Positions 33,501-44,972 of a stretch of 64,000 nt of DNA are shown here, one piece after another; positions within the stretch are counted from its first letter, which is position 1, and each line of letters begins with the position of its first letter. Source of the DNA: Amylostereum areolatum (Eukaryota; Basidiomycota; Agaricomycetes; Russulales; Stereaceae). The notes under the pieces are model-generated. The model was not told where the DNA came from. It searched no databases and worked only from the letters and a program-made list of their open reading frames with translations. Both the position numbers and the translations under genes were made by a program. The stretch lies in the NCBI GenBank assembly GCA_012932865.1, contig SAXG01000098.1, forward strand, positions 57,419 to 121,418, written 5' to 3'.

Positions 33501-33886
33501 TTCAGCCCCACGCTGCCCTTCAGGGCAACGTGCGCTCGACGCACTACGTCGTTATATACGACGAGAACAAGCTTGGCGCGGATGAGATCCAGCAGGTGGT
33601 TCATTCGACCAGTTACTTGTGGGCGCGCGCGACCAAGGCGGTCAGTTTGATTCCGCCGGCGTATTGTGCGGACGTCGTCTGCGAGCAGGCGAGGTACTGG
33701 ATACAGGGTTTCCTCAACCACGTGTTCGAGGGCTCGTCCACGGGATCGGAGGGCTCTAAAGAGACAGGCGGGGCGCACGCGAGAAGGAAGAGGGAGGAGG
33801 CGGAGGCGAACGTATACCAGGCTGCGCAGAGGATGTGGGCGGGCGGGCTACATGACAATTTGAAGGGCAGTATGTTCTATATGTGA
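30569..33886 (+). CDS. Argonaute protein, copy 3 (DEDD type)
   Basis: Exons 30569-31021, 31083-31429, 31482-31957, 32014-33041, 33103-33210 and 33266-33886 sum to 3033 nt, 1010 residues. Exons 2, 3, 5 and 6 have the same lengths as (or lie within a few bases of) those of the other two copies, with the same phases. The order is an RG-rich tail (about residues 8-115), ArgoN, linker, PAZ, MID and PIWI. Predicted catalytic residues are Asp727 (GIDVTHPSP), Glu768 (SKQEG), Asp800 (FRDGVSEGQY) and Asp940 (AYCADVV), a complete DEDD set. As an intact slicer-type Argonaute it should bind small guide RNAs and cut complementary transcripts. It is inverted relative to copies 1 and 2. Confidence 0.94.
30734..30845 (+). 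repeat. 30-bp coding minisatellite, GGFDGxRGR repeats
   Basis: Four tandem 30-bp units inside Argonaute 3 encode GGFDG-E/S/G-RGRG decapeptides. The DNA units are nearly alike, so copy number could vary by slippage without shifting the frame. RGG/RG repeats are common targets of arginine methylation and bind RNA or Tudor proteins. Confidence 0.75.
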
Positions 33887-34773
33887 GCGCCCTCGTCCTG
33901 CCTTTAGCGACTGTAAAACATGGCAGGGGAGTTCTGTATGGTGTATGGCCTTGAATGGCTTTGGTGTACTATTATTTTGCAAACGTTAGCAGCTGTCTTC
34001 TTTTTCTACCAGTACATTGTCTCGCGTTATTCTCTCTTGATATCTGGGTACTCCTGCTGTGCCATTTCGGACCACGCTATTCTCAAGGCGAAGACCGGTG
34101 AGGCTCGTCCGTCTCGGTTTGAGCCCAGTGCGTTAACAGTCGTTCATTTCCATACTGTTCCGTTGACGATATTTTGGTTCCGTCTCAGCATCCGATGCGG
34201 CCCGTATATCAGCGTGGATCTGACCGTGGAGGTTTCATATGCCAACAATGTCATGCTATCGCCAATGATGGGAGTTGCGACATCGGCGACGCGCTTATTT
34301 TGATTTTCCTTTCCACTGGTCGGTCAACAAATCCCCTCTCACTCTTTACGTTGTGATGCTCAACGGACACCCAATCGACATATAGGGCAGGCTCTACGGG
34401 AGCATGGATGTCCTCAAGAGCAATAACAGTCTAGCCGGGATTTATAACCCTAATTGATTCTCGACGCAGCGGTTTCTGCTGCCCCTGAAGGCCTGAAGGT
34501 CTGAGATCTGGAGAAGCATTGTCGCGTAATCCCATTAGGCCACATCCTCCTCGACAAGATCTTGGTGGGATCTGTGATGCATCTCGGGTGCCTAGCCCCT
34601 GGGCCGTGCGCGTGAATCGCCGAGTCCCGACGCCAACGATTTTTAATTTGGTTCCAGTCGGTATAAACGGGCTGCAGCCGCTGCCTTGTCCGATAGGGCT
34701 CTTCTACCCACTTCCTTCCTTTTATCACCCCGCCTGCTCTCCCCCCCTCATCCCGACCGTCCGTACGCCGTCC
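33887..34773. other. Intergenic region
   Basis: This lies between the end of Argonaute 3 and the DUF6534 gene. A TATA-like tataaa at 34662-34667 sits 107 bp before the next start codon. No gene is seen. Confidence 0.4.
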
Positions 34774-36629
34774 ATGGAGAACTGGGAATACTACCTTCCG
34801 CTGTTGAGCACTACGATGCTGGCCCCTGCTACGACGGAAGCGATCGCGGAAGCAACACGTAACCTGTACGAAACATCGTCGCCGTCACTCTTCTGTTACT
34901 GATCCCTTTCCCGCTTACGAACAGTTTCGGACCTGTGGTACTTGGTGTCTTCTTCAGCCTGGTTTTACTCGGTGTTTCGACGACACAGGTGAGTACCTTG
35001 CACCCTGCTGCATTCTGCTTCCTCACATATTTCCCTTTAGGCGCATGTGTACTATCAAACGTTCAAGAAGTAAGTCTAGTTGTCGATTGAACCTTGAAGA
35101 CTGCCTTTTGATGCGACATAACAGGGATAAGCTTTGGATTAAATACTATGTGCGTTCTTGTCACCCTGCTAGCCCATGTCCTGCACTTATTGGCACATCC
35201 CTACTCACGTCATTCTTTAGATAGCGGCCCTTTTTTCGTTCGATATCATCAGCTCGGCGTTTGATCTGACCTTCATCTATATCTCTCTGGTCAAACATTT
35301 TGGTGTGTTTCATTTTTAAGCAGTGCCGTCTTCGATCTGATTTTTCTGGCTCGTCGCGGTCAGGATACCAACAGACGGCGGAGAGGGCAAACTGGCGTAA
35401 GTCTTATGTGTGTTTCGCAACAATAACTGGCCTTCTGACGGAACGTTTGGGCAGTGTTATTCTGCAGTGAGTGATCTTGTTGTGACCGCCCACACAATCG
35501 CTTATATTCCGTCCTCGTGCGTTCAGACAGGGGTATAATGGTAGGATCTTCGTACGTCTTCTGCAGTTAAAACTGAGGTTATAACGTAGGGCCTTATGGG
35601 CTGCATGGTCCAATGCTACTTCGCTTGGCGCATTTTTGTCCTCACACGCAACCGCATTGTGCCATCCCTAGTCGTCTTACTGGCCGTTAGTGGTTTCGGT
35701 ATGTTCGTCATGTCCTCAGACAATATTTTTATTGAAACACCCCCCGCTCCTTCATAGCTGCCTCGGTTGTCCTATCGGTTGTTGCGAATCGTTTCCCTCA
35801 TTACGTCGATTTCCATAAGTTCAGGGCGTCCCCCATCGTCTGGCTAACGGCGTGCGCGGCGAGCAACTTTATCATCGCGATCAGTCTGGCGAGATACTTG
35901 GTGCGATCTACCAAATTTATGAGTCCCGTTCTTATGCTGACAGCTGTCGTCAATAGTGGACTCGCAAGTCGGACCATTTTCACGGCGATAGCCCGGTAGA
36001 CAAGATAATTCGACGTAGGCATCCTTACGTCTCTGTCAAATATCCTCGTCTAATCTTCACTTATACCAGTGACCATGCAAACTGGCTTACTCCCCGCCGT
36101 CATTGCAATGATCGATCTTTTCCTCTACGTATTCATGACGAAGGTAAGACAACACCTCTTCATAAAAACTTGATCGCTGACCTTTTGAGTGCAGACTGCT
36201 GCAGCGTATGTTCCTCTTTCCAAGAAGTTCGTCCGCATAAATAACCAATATGTTTAGGCTGGCCTTCAACATCATTCTTCCCAAGCTCTACGTCAACTCA
36301 CTCATGTCTAGCCTCAACACGCGGAAAGTCTGGTCGTTCGGATCCAGCTCCGACTCCCACAATTCTAACGGCCCCACGCTTCCGCAACGACGTGTACGTA
36401 CCTCGCAGTCCTTCATTTCCCGGTTAGAATGAACCTTCTGTCTCCTATCCAGGGAGATGTGATCAGCCTGAGCACTGTATCGCGCCCGCAAGTCTTTGTC
36501 ACTGTCGAGTCGCATCACCACCGAGAGGAGTCGCTCTATGCGGAGAAAGACGAGACTACCACAACCTCGAGCGATGTCTACAAAGGACTGGATGACAAAC
36601 AGCAGGCGGAGAGCGAGTCGTCCGTTTGA
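34774..36629 (+). CDS. DUF6534-type multi-pass membrane protein
   Basis: This is a seven-transmembrane-like protein of a family greatly expanded in Agaricomycetes, with no known function. The gene is cut into many small exons. Spliced segments include FGPVVLGVFFSLVLLGVSTT, YYQTFKKDKLWIKYY, IAALFSFDIISSAFDLTFIY, then GCMVQCYFAWRIFVLTRN, LVVLLAVSGF, a further helix at FIIAISLARYL, TGLLPAVIAMIDLFLYVFMT, and the family's usual closing helix block LAFNIILPKLYVNSLMSSLN. A hydrophilic cytosolic tail rich in Ser, Thr and Glu follows to the stop at 36629. The first intron probably uses the donor at 34866 to keep frame (ATRNL/FGPVV). Individual small exons between 34990 and 36250 are approximate. Confidence 0.75.
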
Positions 36630-36876
36630 TTATACCGTTCTCAGGCTCATATTGTAACTTCTACTTCACGCCACGTTATTCATCCCACGATAATTTCTTG
36701 GGATCACTGCGTATGTATCTACCATTCTGACGGCGAAGCAAGGCGGCGGTCGTCTGAAGAGGTGGGAAAACATGAGAGTGGCAACTGGCAATTCGCAGTT
36801 CGCAGTTCGGGAAGCGCTCTGCACTCGCCCGGCGAGTGCCGTCCCGTTCGACTTCGTCCTCAACGTCAATGGCCAA

Positions 36877-38922
36877 ATGGCCTCTTCACCTTCTTATGAT
36901 CACCGACGATACCAACGTGAGCTCTGGGGGTGGCTGAGCTACGCATTCGCAAGGTATAGTCCCTTTCTCCTATATCTGACCCTGCGACTAGTCACTGAAA
37001 CTGCGTGGTTCAGTGAAGTCTTCGTCATCGTTTCCCTCACTTTGTTTCTCCCCATTTGCCTCGAGCAGTTTGCCAGGGATAATGGATACCTTCTCCCTGA
37101 GAAAACAGTACCTTGTATTGGGCCAGGTGCTTCAGAATGGGAGTCCGATCCGGAGGAGAAACGTTGCGTGGTGAAACTGGGATGGGTGTGGATCGACAGC
37201 GCGAGCTTCAGGTGCGTTTGAGCGGTCCTGTCAGAACACAGCGCGTCTGACGAACATATAGCCTTTATGTGTACTCCGCTTCTGTTGCTCTCCAGGCTCT
37301 TACAGTGATATCCATGGGTGGAATCGCCGACCACCGTGCGTGATGAACAATTTTATATGCGCGCCTGTTCTTACCCGCACCCCCTCAGCCCCGCATCGTA
37401 AACGCCTTCTCTTAGGTTTCGCCGTCCTGGGCTTCACATCCGCCATCCTCTTCTTCTTCCTATCTTCCTCATCGCCCCTATGGCCTCTCGCTGGACCTCT
37501 GGCCATGTGCGCCAACGTGGGCTTCGGTGCTTCGGTCGTTGCAATGAACGCATACCTTCCGCAATTGGCACGAATGGCTCCGGAGGTTGTCGCAGCACAT
37601 GAAGAACTCAAAACTGCAACGGATGAATCAAGCGTGGATGCAGTCGACACGACCGCAGAAATGCATGACGGGCTCGAGGCGCCTCTCCTTCACGTCAGTC
37701 GACCCAAGCCACCCGAAGCCCTTCAGACAGCATACGCGACCGCCTTGTCAGCAGCCACCTCGCGCATATCCGCCCATGGTATTGCGCTGGGTTACGTAGC
37801 CGGCATTGCGCTACTACTGCTCACACTTGTCCCGGTGACCCGCCTCGGCGGCTCGACATGGGCACTGCGCCTCGCAATCGGGTGTAGTGGTGCGTGGTGG
37901 GCCGTATTCTCGGTCGTTTCAGGGTTCCTTCTGCCATCTGGTGGTGACGAGGGGGTGGCTAAGGTGGTCAGCGAGGATGGCGAAGGCGACGGATGGGGCG
38001 AAACGAGAACTGAGGCGACGAGAGTTGTGAAGTGGAACACAAGAAGAGAGATTGGGAGAGCGTGGGTGCGCCTGGGCGGCATGCTGCGCTGGCGGGAAAT
38101 CAAGAAATTGCGGAACACCTTCCAGTATCTTGCTGCTTGGTTCCTTTTATCCGATGGTAAGCTAATATCTCCTCTGCTGCTTGTAAACTCGTCTTACGAT
38201 TGAATACTTGTACCAGGCTTCACGACGATCACATCCACCGCCATTCTTTTTGGGAAAACCACGCTCCATCTGAGCGCACAGACCCTGATCCTCATCGGAG
38301 TCCTTACCCCGGCCGCTGGTATCATCGGCGCACTGGTCTGGCCGTTCGTCCAGCGGGCACTCAAACTCTCCAACCTCCAGGTTTGTTTTCACCTCCTCAT
38401 GCAGACGGTCACGTCTAACACAGTGCTTTAGGTGCTTGTCAGTTTGGTCACGCTAGCTAGTCTTGTCCCCGTGTACGGGTGTCTAGGCCTGCTGCGCGTT
38501 GTCCGGGATCAAGGTTGGGGTCTCGTCAGTGCCGGCGAGATGATTGGCCTTGCGGTCTACTTCGGTACGTCCTTCATCATTCCATCTTCCACGTCCCTTT
38601 TTCTCACAAAAAACACGTAGGTGCTGTATACGGCGCCTTCCAAAGCTACGCTCGCGCCCTTTATGCCGAGCTCATTCCACCCCGCGAAGCCGCACGATGG
38701 TACGCGCTCTTCTCCATCACGGACAAGTCCTCGTCGTTCCTTGGCCCGCTGCTCGTCGGGCTCATCGCGGACACCACGGGGAACATTCGTTACGCATTTA
38801 TACTTCTTGTTGGAGTGCTGTGGATGGCGCTTCCCGTGCTCATGAGCGTGGACGTTGTGAAAGGAAGTGAAGATGCGCGGGAATACGTGTGGGGTTCTGG
38901 CCCGGGTAGTAGTAGGGAATGA
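36877..38922 (+). CDS. ATG22: ATG22-type vacuolar amino-acid efflux transporter
   Basis: ATG22 proteins are major-facilitator-type carriers in the vacuole membrane that export amino acids released by autophagy. From the ATG at 36877 (MASSPSYDHRR) exon 1 ends with SYAFA and splices to SEVFVIVSLTLFLPICLEQF, the family's signature start (ELWGWLSYAFASEVF). Later exons give SLYVYSASVALQALTVISMG, KRLLLGFAVLGFTSAILFFF, MCANVGFGASVVAMNAYLPQ, a long soluble loop (about 75 residues), the NTFQYLAAWFLLSDGFTTIT segment, then two pairs of C-terminal helices ending in RYAFILLVGVLWMALPVLMS. An in-frame ATG at 36772 would add 35 residues. The Kozak context and family start favour 36877. About seven exons with introns of 50-60 bp. 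Confidence 0.88.
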
Positions 38923-40765
38923 TGGGGTCAGCTATGTTTGTGGGTGTGCTTGCAAGAATTCCAGGTCGATGCTGACTTCTTCCTCGCAGAATTTATGCCA
39001 TGGACTCCACGGTGGATTGTACTTCTATTTACTGCAAACTCATGAACGACGGATCTCTCAACCATTCTTGTGCTTCGCAACCCTCAATCCCACCGCACTT
39101 TTTGGATGAGAAGACCACGGGTTCGTGTTTAGTAGATGCTGGCGGATGAAAAGTTTCTGCTTTGACTTTCCTTGTGCCCCGTTTCCAGAGGTCTGCGGAG
39201 GGGAGGCAGAGGACGTGGACCGTGGAGCGCTGCTGACGCTGAATTTCATCTTTCCGTCACAGATTTAATTCATACTAGGACACGAGGTACAAGAGGGAAA
39301 ATATATGCATGGGGATACAAACCGAAAACAAGCCACGAAAGCGAGTTCGAAGCAAAAAGCAAGCACGACATTTAGGCCTTCCTACCCTTGCCCAACCTTT
39401 TATCCTCGTTCACTTTTCGTCAGCATCACATACAGTCAGCTTGTACTGGGGATGTATTCGGGTCAACACAGGGCACGTCTGGACAAGGCCGCCGGGAGCA
39501 GGACGGCACTCACACACGACCCGCGGAAAATCAAAAATCCTTCTTCTTTTGCCACGGTACCACGAGCGCGACGGGCGTACGGCTTGGACGTCGAGGAGTT
39601 ATTGGCCTTGGTGGTGCGAATGGGCCCTCCGAACACCTTGGAACTGGTAGCTCGGTCCTGCCCGTCTGGGTCTCGCTTGATGAAGGGACGAGGTGCATTT
39701 GAAGACGGCAAAGCACCGGGCCAATATGGGTACGGAGGGGGACATATATCGGGAGGAGGTGGATGGGGAGCGTGGTATACGCCTTGGAAAGGCCGTGGGC
39801 GTGATGGCGGATAAGTAGAGGAGGTGGATATGGATGAAAAATAGGCCGGCCGATTGGGGTGAGTTTTATTATAATGCACAATATATGGCTCGCTCACGTC
39901 AGCAGAGGGGGTGCGCCTCCGGGAACGCACAGGAGGATGACCAGATCCAGGCCCTTTCTCTTGCCGATGGGCAATGCTGTCCTTCCCCCGCTCGATGAGC
40001 GCGCCCGTCGTCCCCACCACCGACGGTGCCGGTAGGTTATCGTGGGGCCCTGGGAACAATCGGGGTGCCGTATGGGATCGAGGAGGTGCGCTTTCTGCAT
40101 TGAAGAGGGCGAGGGCTAGGTTGAGGAGGTGCCAATGTAACGAAGAGCAATGCTGGGGAGGATGCTCGATGGCGTGGTGTCTGAACGAACTTTTAAGCCT
40201 CAGCTGACCGGCGCCACGCAGGCGCCTGACGGGTTTGACCCTTTTTTCCGGAACCGAGCGCATGTGAAGCTAATACTACGAGGACCAAGTAGTAGAACTG
40301 CTCGAGCGTGGCATGTACACTCGATCTTGTATCATATTATTTGTGGTGTCAATGGGAAAGCAAAGATGCAACATTTTGAGTTCGGACCTATGTTTTACTT
40401 TACTTTCAGACGTTTGTGTTCCCAGAGAAGAGATCTACATAGACCGCTGATCTCACAAGGTGTTGGGATTAGGACCCTTGCATTTGTCTAACTTATGAGC
40501 GATTTGAGTCCTCTCAGGCTCGACTCCTCGAGATTCGAGAATGGAACCCGTGGGAAAGGATTACCAATTACATATGAGGAATTGTAAGTTGTACTGTGTA
40601 CAGTCCTCTTCGCCTCGACATTATCGTATTGCTATCCATCACAACGCACCCACTATGTCTTCGAGGGAAGGTGTATAAATTGGTCGTCGTGGACCCACGA
40701 ACGACGGAATCCTCAAGGAGACGCAAGTACACATGAGCCTCAGGCTCCGAGCGCACTGTTCTACT
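38923..40765. other. Intergenic region with one unassigned minus-strand frame
   Basis: A continuous 266-codon frame on the minus strand (40263-39463) is Pro/Ser/Arg-rich and has no recognisable domain. It could be a disordered protein or chance, so I do not call it as a gene. Nothing else is supported in this stretch. Confidence 0.3.
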
Positions 40766-41509
40766 TTATTGCCATTGACCGAACACGAGTTGCGCACTTC
40801 GGGTACCGAGATAGGAAGCAAATGTTGCAGCACGGAGGGCGAGGCGGATGGGTGAAATGAGCGGTGGGACGAGAAGGGCAACGAAGTCCTGTTGTAAAGG
40901 TGCGTTGGTCACCAGGATGTCAGGTTTATGAGGGTTTATGGTGGTTTATGTCACTGACCTCCGGATGATAGAAGTCTTCCTGTTGGCAAACATACCAAAG
41001 ATCGTTTTCCTCACGCAGTGTCAGACGGACAAGCAGGCTACGGCGGAGTGAGTTTCATTTCGACCCAGAATGGGACAGAAACGCACCGCGCAGGAACGGG
41101 GCGGAAAGGTGAGAACCGTATGTGAAACTTCTGTGCGCAATCGACGAACAGTACGTGGTTTTCGCTGTCGTACACTGCCATTTTTACGATCAATGCCAGA
41201 CCGTCAGACACGGCCCTTGGTCCACGTACCGACGCTCCGGATGTCCATCTCAATCTTGGGCGACATGACGCGATACCATCTATTCCAAAGGTGAGATTTT
41301 CGATACGTCTACATGCAAGATATTGCGCACTGGTATATGGCAAGAATGCTGTCGCGCGAACGGTGTGCAGACGGTACGGTGCAAATGGGATGTCGGAAGG
41401 CGGCATCAGAGGTGTAGTAACGAGCAAGCGCTGTTTGCTGTATCGTCGCAGACGGTGCAGTGGTAAGCATTTTTACCACGGCAGATATCTCTCTCGCGGG
41501 ATCTTGCAT
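40766..41509 (-). CDS. SigF-like NTF2-like domain protein
   Basis: This belongs to a fungal family with a cystatin-like NTF2 fold whose function is unknown. Five exons were spliced on the minus strand. The first starts at 41509 with MQDPAREISAVVKMLTTAP and runs to RDSILAIYQ. Then come WYRVMSPKIEMDIRSV and VYDSENHVLFVDCAQKFHIR followed by FSPFRPVPAR. The fourth, LLVRLTLREENDLWYVCQQE, closes with DFYHPE, and the last, DFVALLVPPLISPIRLALRA, ends VFGQWQ-stop at 40766. The chain of about 175-180 residues fits the family, including the EDFYHPED-like motif and the hydrophobic C-terminal helix that may anchor it to membranes. No single-frame search would show this gene clearly, because each exon is short. 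Confidence 0.8.
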
Positions 41510-41732
41510 GGTGAACTTGTGCGATTTGGGCGAGGAAGATGATTGTCGGGTCTAGAACAATGTACGTTGGCGGCGGGGATTGGGAATCTGGGATTGTATT
41601 GCGGTGGGCGCCAGCTACGCGTGACGTCAGGGAGAGCATGTGATTGCAAGAATGACATCACTGACGCGTTCCTCAGGTTTACACCTACCGAAGAGATCGC
41701 GTCGACGGACCTCCTCCTTCACACCCACCACC

Positions 41733-44318
41733 ATGTCTGCTACCCGTGCTATCGCGTCGGTAACATCGGAATATCTTCATGTATCACTCAAAGCCGCGAA
41801 GCGTGGTCGCCTTTTCACTCTTCTCAGTCCAGCTCACGCGTTCAGCCTCGGTTTCACCATCTTCTATATTCTCGTACAACGCCTCATCATCCTGTTTTTC
41901 AAACCGGTGGGTCGTCCATAGTGTCCATTTCTTGGATAATGACTGATACATGCACTTAGACACCTCCCAAAAGCGACAGGCTCCAGAAACCTTATGGGCG
42001 CATCGCCGTCGTCGGCGCAGGCTTGACCGGCGTATCATCTGCCGCGCACGCTATGGCGCACAACTTCGATGTCGTCATATTTGAATGTACGTGAATGCAT
42101 GCTTACACTAATGATATTGTGGCTGATAATCAGACCAGCCCACTCGTCTGTCGGCGGTATATGGGCGAACGTCAACAAAACCTCCGGTCTTCAGCTTAAC
42201 TCGCTCCTCTATCGATTCCATCCCGGCGTCCTCTGGACGCGCACTTTCCCGTATCGTGACGAAATTCTATCCGGTGCGTGACCCATAATCTTTTCTTGCG
42301 TCGCACTAATGAGGGTATGTGTGTGTCGATAAGAAATTACTCGTATCTGGAAGGAATATAAGTTAGAATCACGTACCCGATTCAATGTGAGTACATCGAT
42401 TCATTTTTTCCCCCAGTGGCCTCCGCGCTCAATCATATACGGGCGTATGTTGACTTGCTTTCACGCATAGACCGCAGTTACGAATGTACGTCGTGCGGAC
42501 GGCACCACCTCTCCTGGCGCGAAATGGATCGTGAACGACGGAGCCGAGGGAGTGTTCGATGCTGTCATCGTCACCGTCGGTACCTGTGGAGAACCGCAAA
42601 CGGTTGGCTTCCCGGGTATGCCTAAAGGAGCGAGTGAAAATAACAAACAATCAGCTGGTGAGGGCAAGGGAGACAAGCCGAAAGCGAAGCCTGGAGCCTC
42701 CAAGCGAGATTCGTGGCGCTGGGCAAACACTACAAACGACAGCCCCCTCGACAAGGGTGCTCCTTCTTTCGCCAATGTTGCTGCTCACAAGCCTTCGGCC
42801 GACTCGGTGGCATTGAACGATTTCCCAGAGGATGTCGAGCACGGAGACCCGGAGCGGGCAAGCGAAGCTGGAACGCACAAGGAGCTCGGGTCAGATAACG
42901 GCGAAGGTGGATTTCTACCATCTTATGTCTCTACTGCGAGCTGATCGCCGACTGCCGTAGATGCGGATGATGATGTATTCGAAGGCACTGTACTCCACTC
43001 TTCCCAACTCGACGATGCTCCCCTCGAAGGAAAAACCATTGTGGTGGTTGGAAGCGGCGCCAGTGGCGTCGAAGCAGTCGAAACTGCGCTCGAATATGGA
43101 GCCAAAACTCTCACTATGATTGCACGCGATGACAAGGTGTGTCTCTTCCTTCATCTTCACCTTCACTCGACTGCGCAGCTCTTGTCTGACCATAATGAAA
43201 GTGGATTATTCCTCGGAACATGTTCATCGATACAAGCATCTCAGCACAGCCTTTTGGACGCGAGATGCCGCTCAGGTAAGGGGATCTTCCATCTATACAC
43301 TTTCCTCTGCTTATTCCAAGTGCCCCGACAGCTTCATATGGGAATGGTTCATCAAAGTTTGGCAATATCACGGCGTCGAAGACCTGATCCCAACCCACAA
43401 GGGTATATACGAGGGTACACCGGTGTGTATTGCGCTTCTCCATCGATCATACTATTCTCACTGCACGCCAACCTAGGTGGTGAATGACGAGTTCCTCGGA
43501 CATGTTCGTTCCGGACGAGTGCAGTACGTCCGTGGCGACACCCAAAGACTCACGAGATCCGGTGTGGAAGTCAGCGTCCGCCCGCGCGGCACGAAACCAG
43601 GAGACACAGAAGGGGCGGAAACCAAAGACTTTAAGGGAGACATAGTCGTGCTCGCCACCGGATTTCATAAGCCTACCATCGATTTCCTCCCCGACGACCT
43701 GTTCCCGGAGGGCTACGCGCGTCCGGACCTGTACCTTCAGAACTTCTCCACGCAGGACTGGAGCGTGCTTTGCACGAATTCTTCGTATGTCAACGCCATC
43801 GGTGAGTCTACCTACCCTTACCTTAGAACAACACAAAGTACTGAGTGCAGTGAATTTTAGGCACCGTGTAAGCCTTTTTCGATGTTCTGTCTTACGACAA
43901 CCTGACTTAGTGAGTGACTCGTGTTCGATGTAGGGGTCACTTGTACGTTATGCACCTTCTCACATCAACTGCCTCGTGCTGATACCCGTCGTGCTTAGCC
44001 ACATCGGAATCTACACGCGCATACTGCTGCTCCTTCTCCTGGACGAAGGCTCCAGGCCGGAGCCGCGCGACATGAAACTTTGGGTGGATGTGGTTCGGTT
44101 CGTCAAGCGCGGAGCCCGCGGTGGGGCACTCGGGTTCTTCACGTACATGGAACTCGGTGCGTGTGTTTGGGCTATGTGTGCGAAGCAAGAGGTACTGACT
44201 GGCGGGCGATCGGGACATCGTAGTGATTTGGTTCTTGACGTTTCATCTATTCCGCCCGGACAGGATTCGGTGGGTCTTCTTCACGATGCAGGGATGGGGG
44301 GTCGGGGTGAGGACGTGA
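41733..44318 (+). CDS. Flavin-containing monooxygenase-like protein
   Basis: This is an FAD/NADPH-dependent oxidoreductase of the FMO/Baeyer-Villiger type. The N-terminus has a membrane-anchor-like stretch (GFTIFYILVQRLIILFF). The first Rossmann motif, VVGAGLTGVSSAAHAMA, binds FAD. SSVGGIWANVNKTSGLQLNS gives the family's GGxW region, and a second motif, IVVVGSGASGVEAVETALEY, binds NADP. VVLATGFHKPTIDFLPDDLF is the conserved ATGF/Y element. The spliced C-terminus reads GTVGHFHIGIYTRILLLLLL, then DMKLWVDVVRFVKRGARGGA, and ends VFFTMQGWGVGVRT at 44318, suggesting further membrane contact. About 95 residues rich in Lys, Ser, Asp and Glu are inserted between the two nucleotide-binding motifs. The substrate cannot be told. 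Confidence 0.85.
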
Positions 44319-44972
44319 AACATGCCTGCCTGGTTGTGATCGAACAAGTGGCATACATCATAGTACTCACTGTCCCAACACTGTCCGGGAGTTATTTGCG
44401 ATGTCCTGGCGAATGAACGGAACATTATTCTCGTTGGTATAATAGAAAGCGGATAACTTGAGACCAGAGAGAACATGGTATCACGCGTAGAGTTTGTATG
44501 AAGAACCATGGGGTGGTGATACCATATGATACATCCCTTCCCGGTATAGTATTGAGGATACGGCGAGGGTATGGTTGATGACGAATGCAGTTCGTGGCGA
44601 GTTACTACGTGAATGACGGCATTGTCGACGGTGGCACCAGACATCCGGAACGCAGTGAAAGAACTGTGAACGAGGACATCCCGGCGATAAAATTGGCGGT
44701 GCTTATAAAGTAGGATTCTCAACTCACCCCGCCGTCCATCCTATTCTTTCATCCCCCTGCCTTTCGGTCGTGCATATACAGGGCTTCCCGGGATTGGAGA
44801 CATTAGGCGAAAAAAAAACAGTTAGCACTTGGTGGTGCACTTCAAGCTTCAACTTCAAGTTGTCGCCGTTTGAGTGAAGTCGAGTCAGATTCAGAAAAGG
44901 ATCACGTGATGGGAAGGTCGCGTCCTTTCCGGATATTTCCGGGGACGTAAATCATCCTCAAGTCCTCGACCC
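44319..44972. other. Intergenic region
   Basis: There is no supported gene downstream of the monooxygenase. A 159-codon minus-strand frame has no recognisable domain. The phrase cttcaagcttcaacttcaag near 44842 resembles the sub-repeat found at 62.4 kb. Confidence 0.35.

Noticed and set aside
39463..40263. Minus-strand 266-codon frame as a gene
   Set aside because: No domain, no convincing splice sites, and a biased Pro/Ser/Arg composition. Kept as an unassigned stretch.
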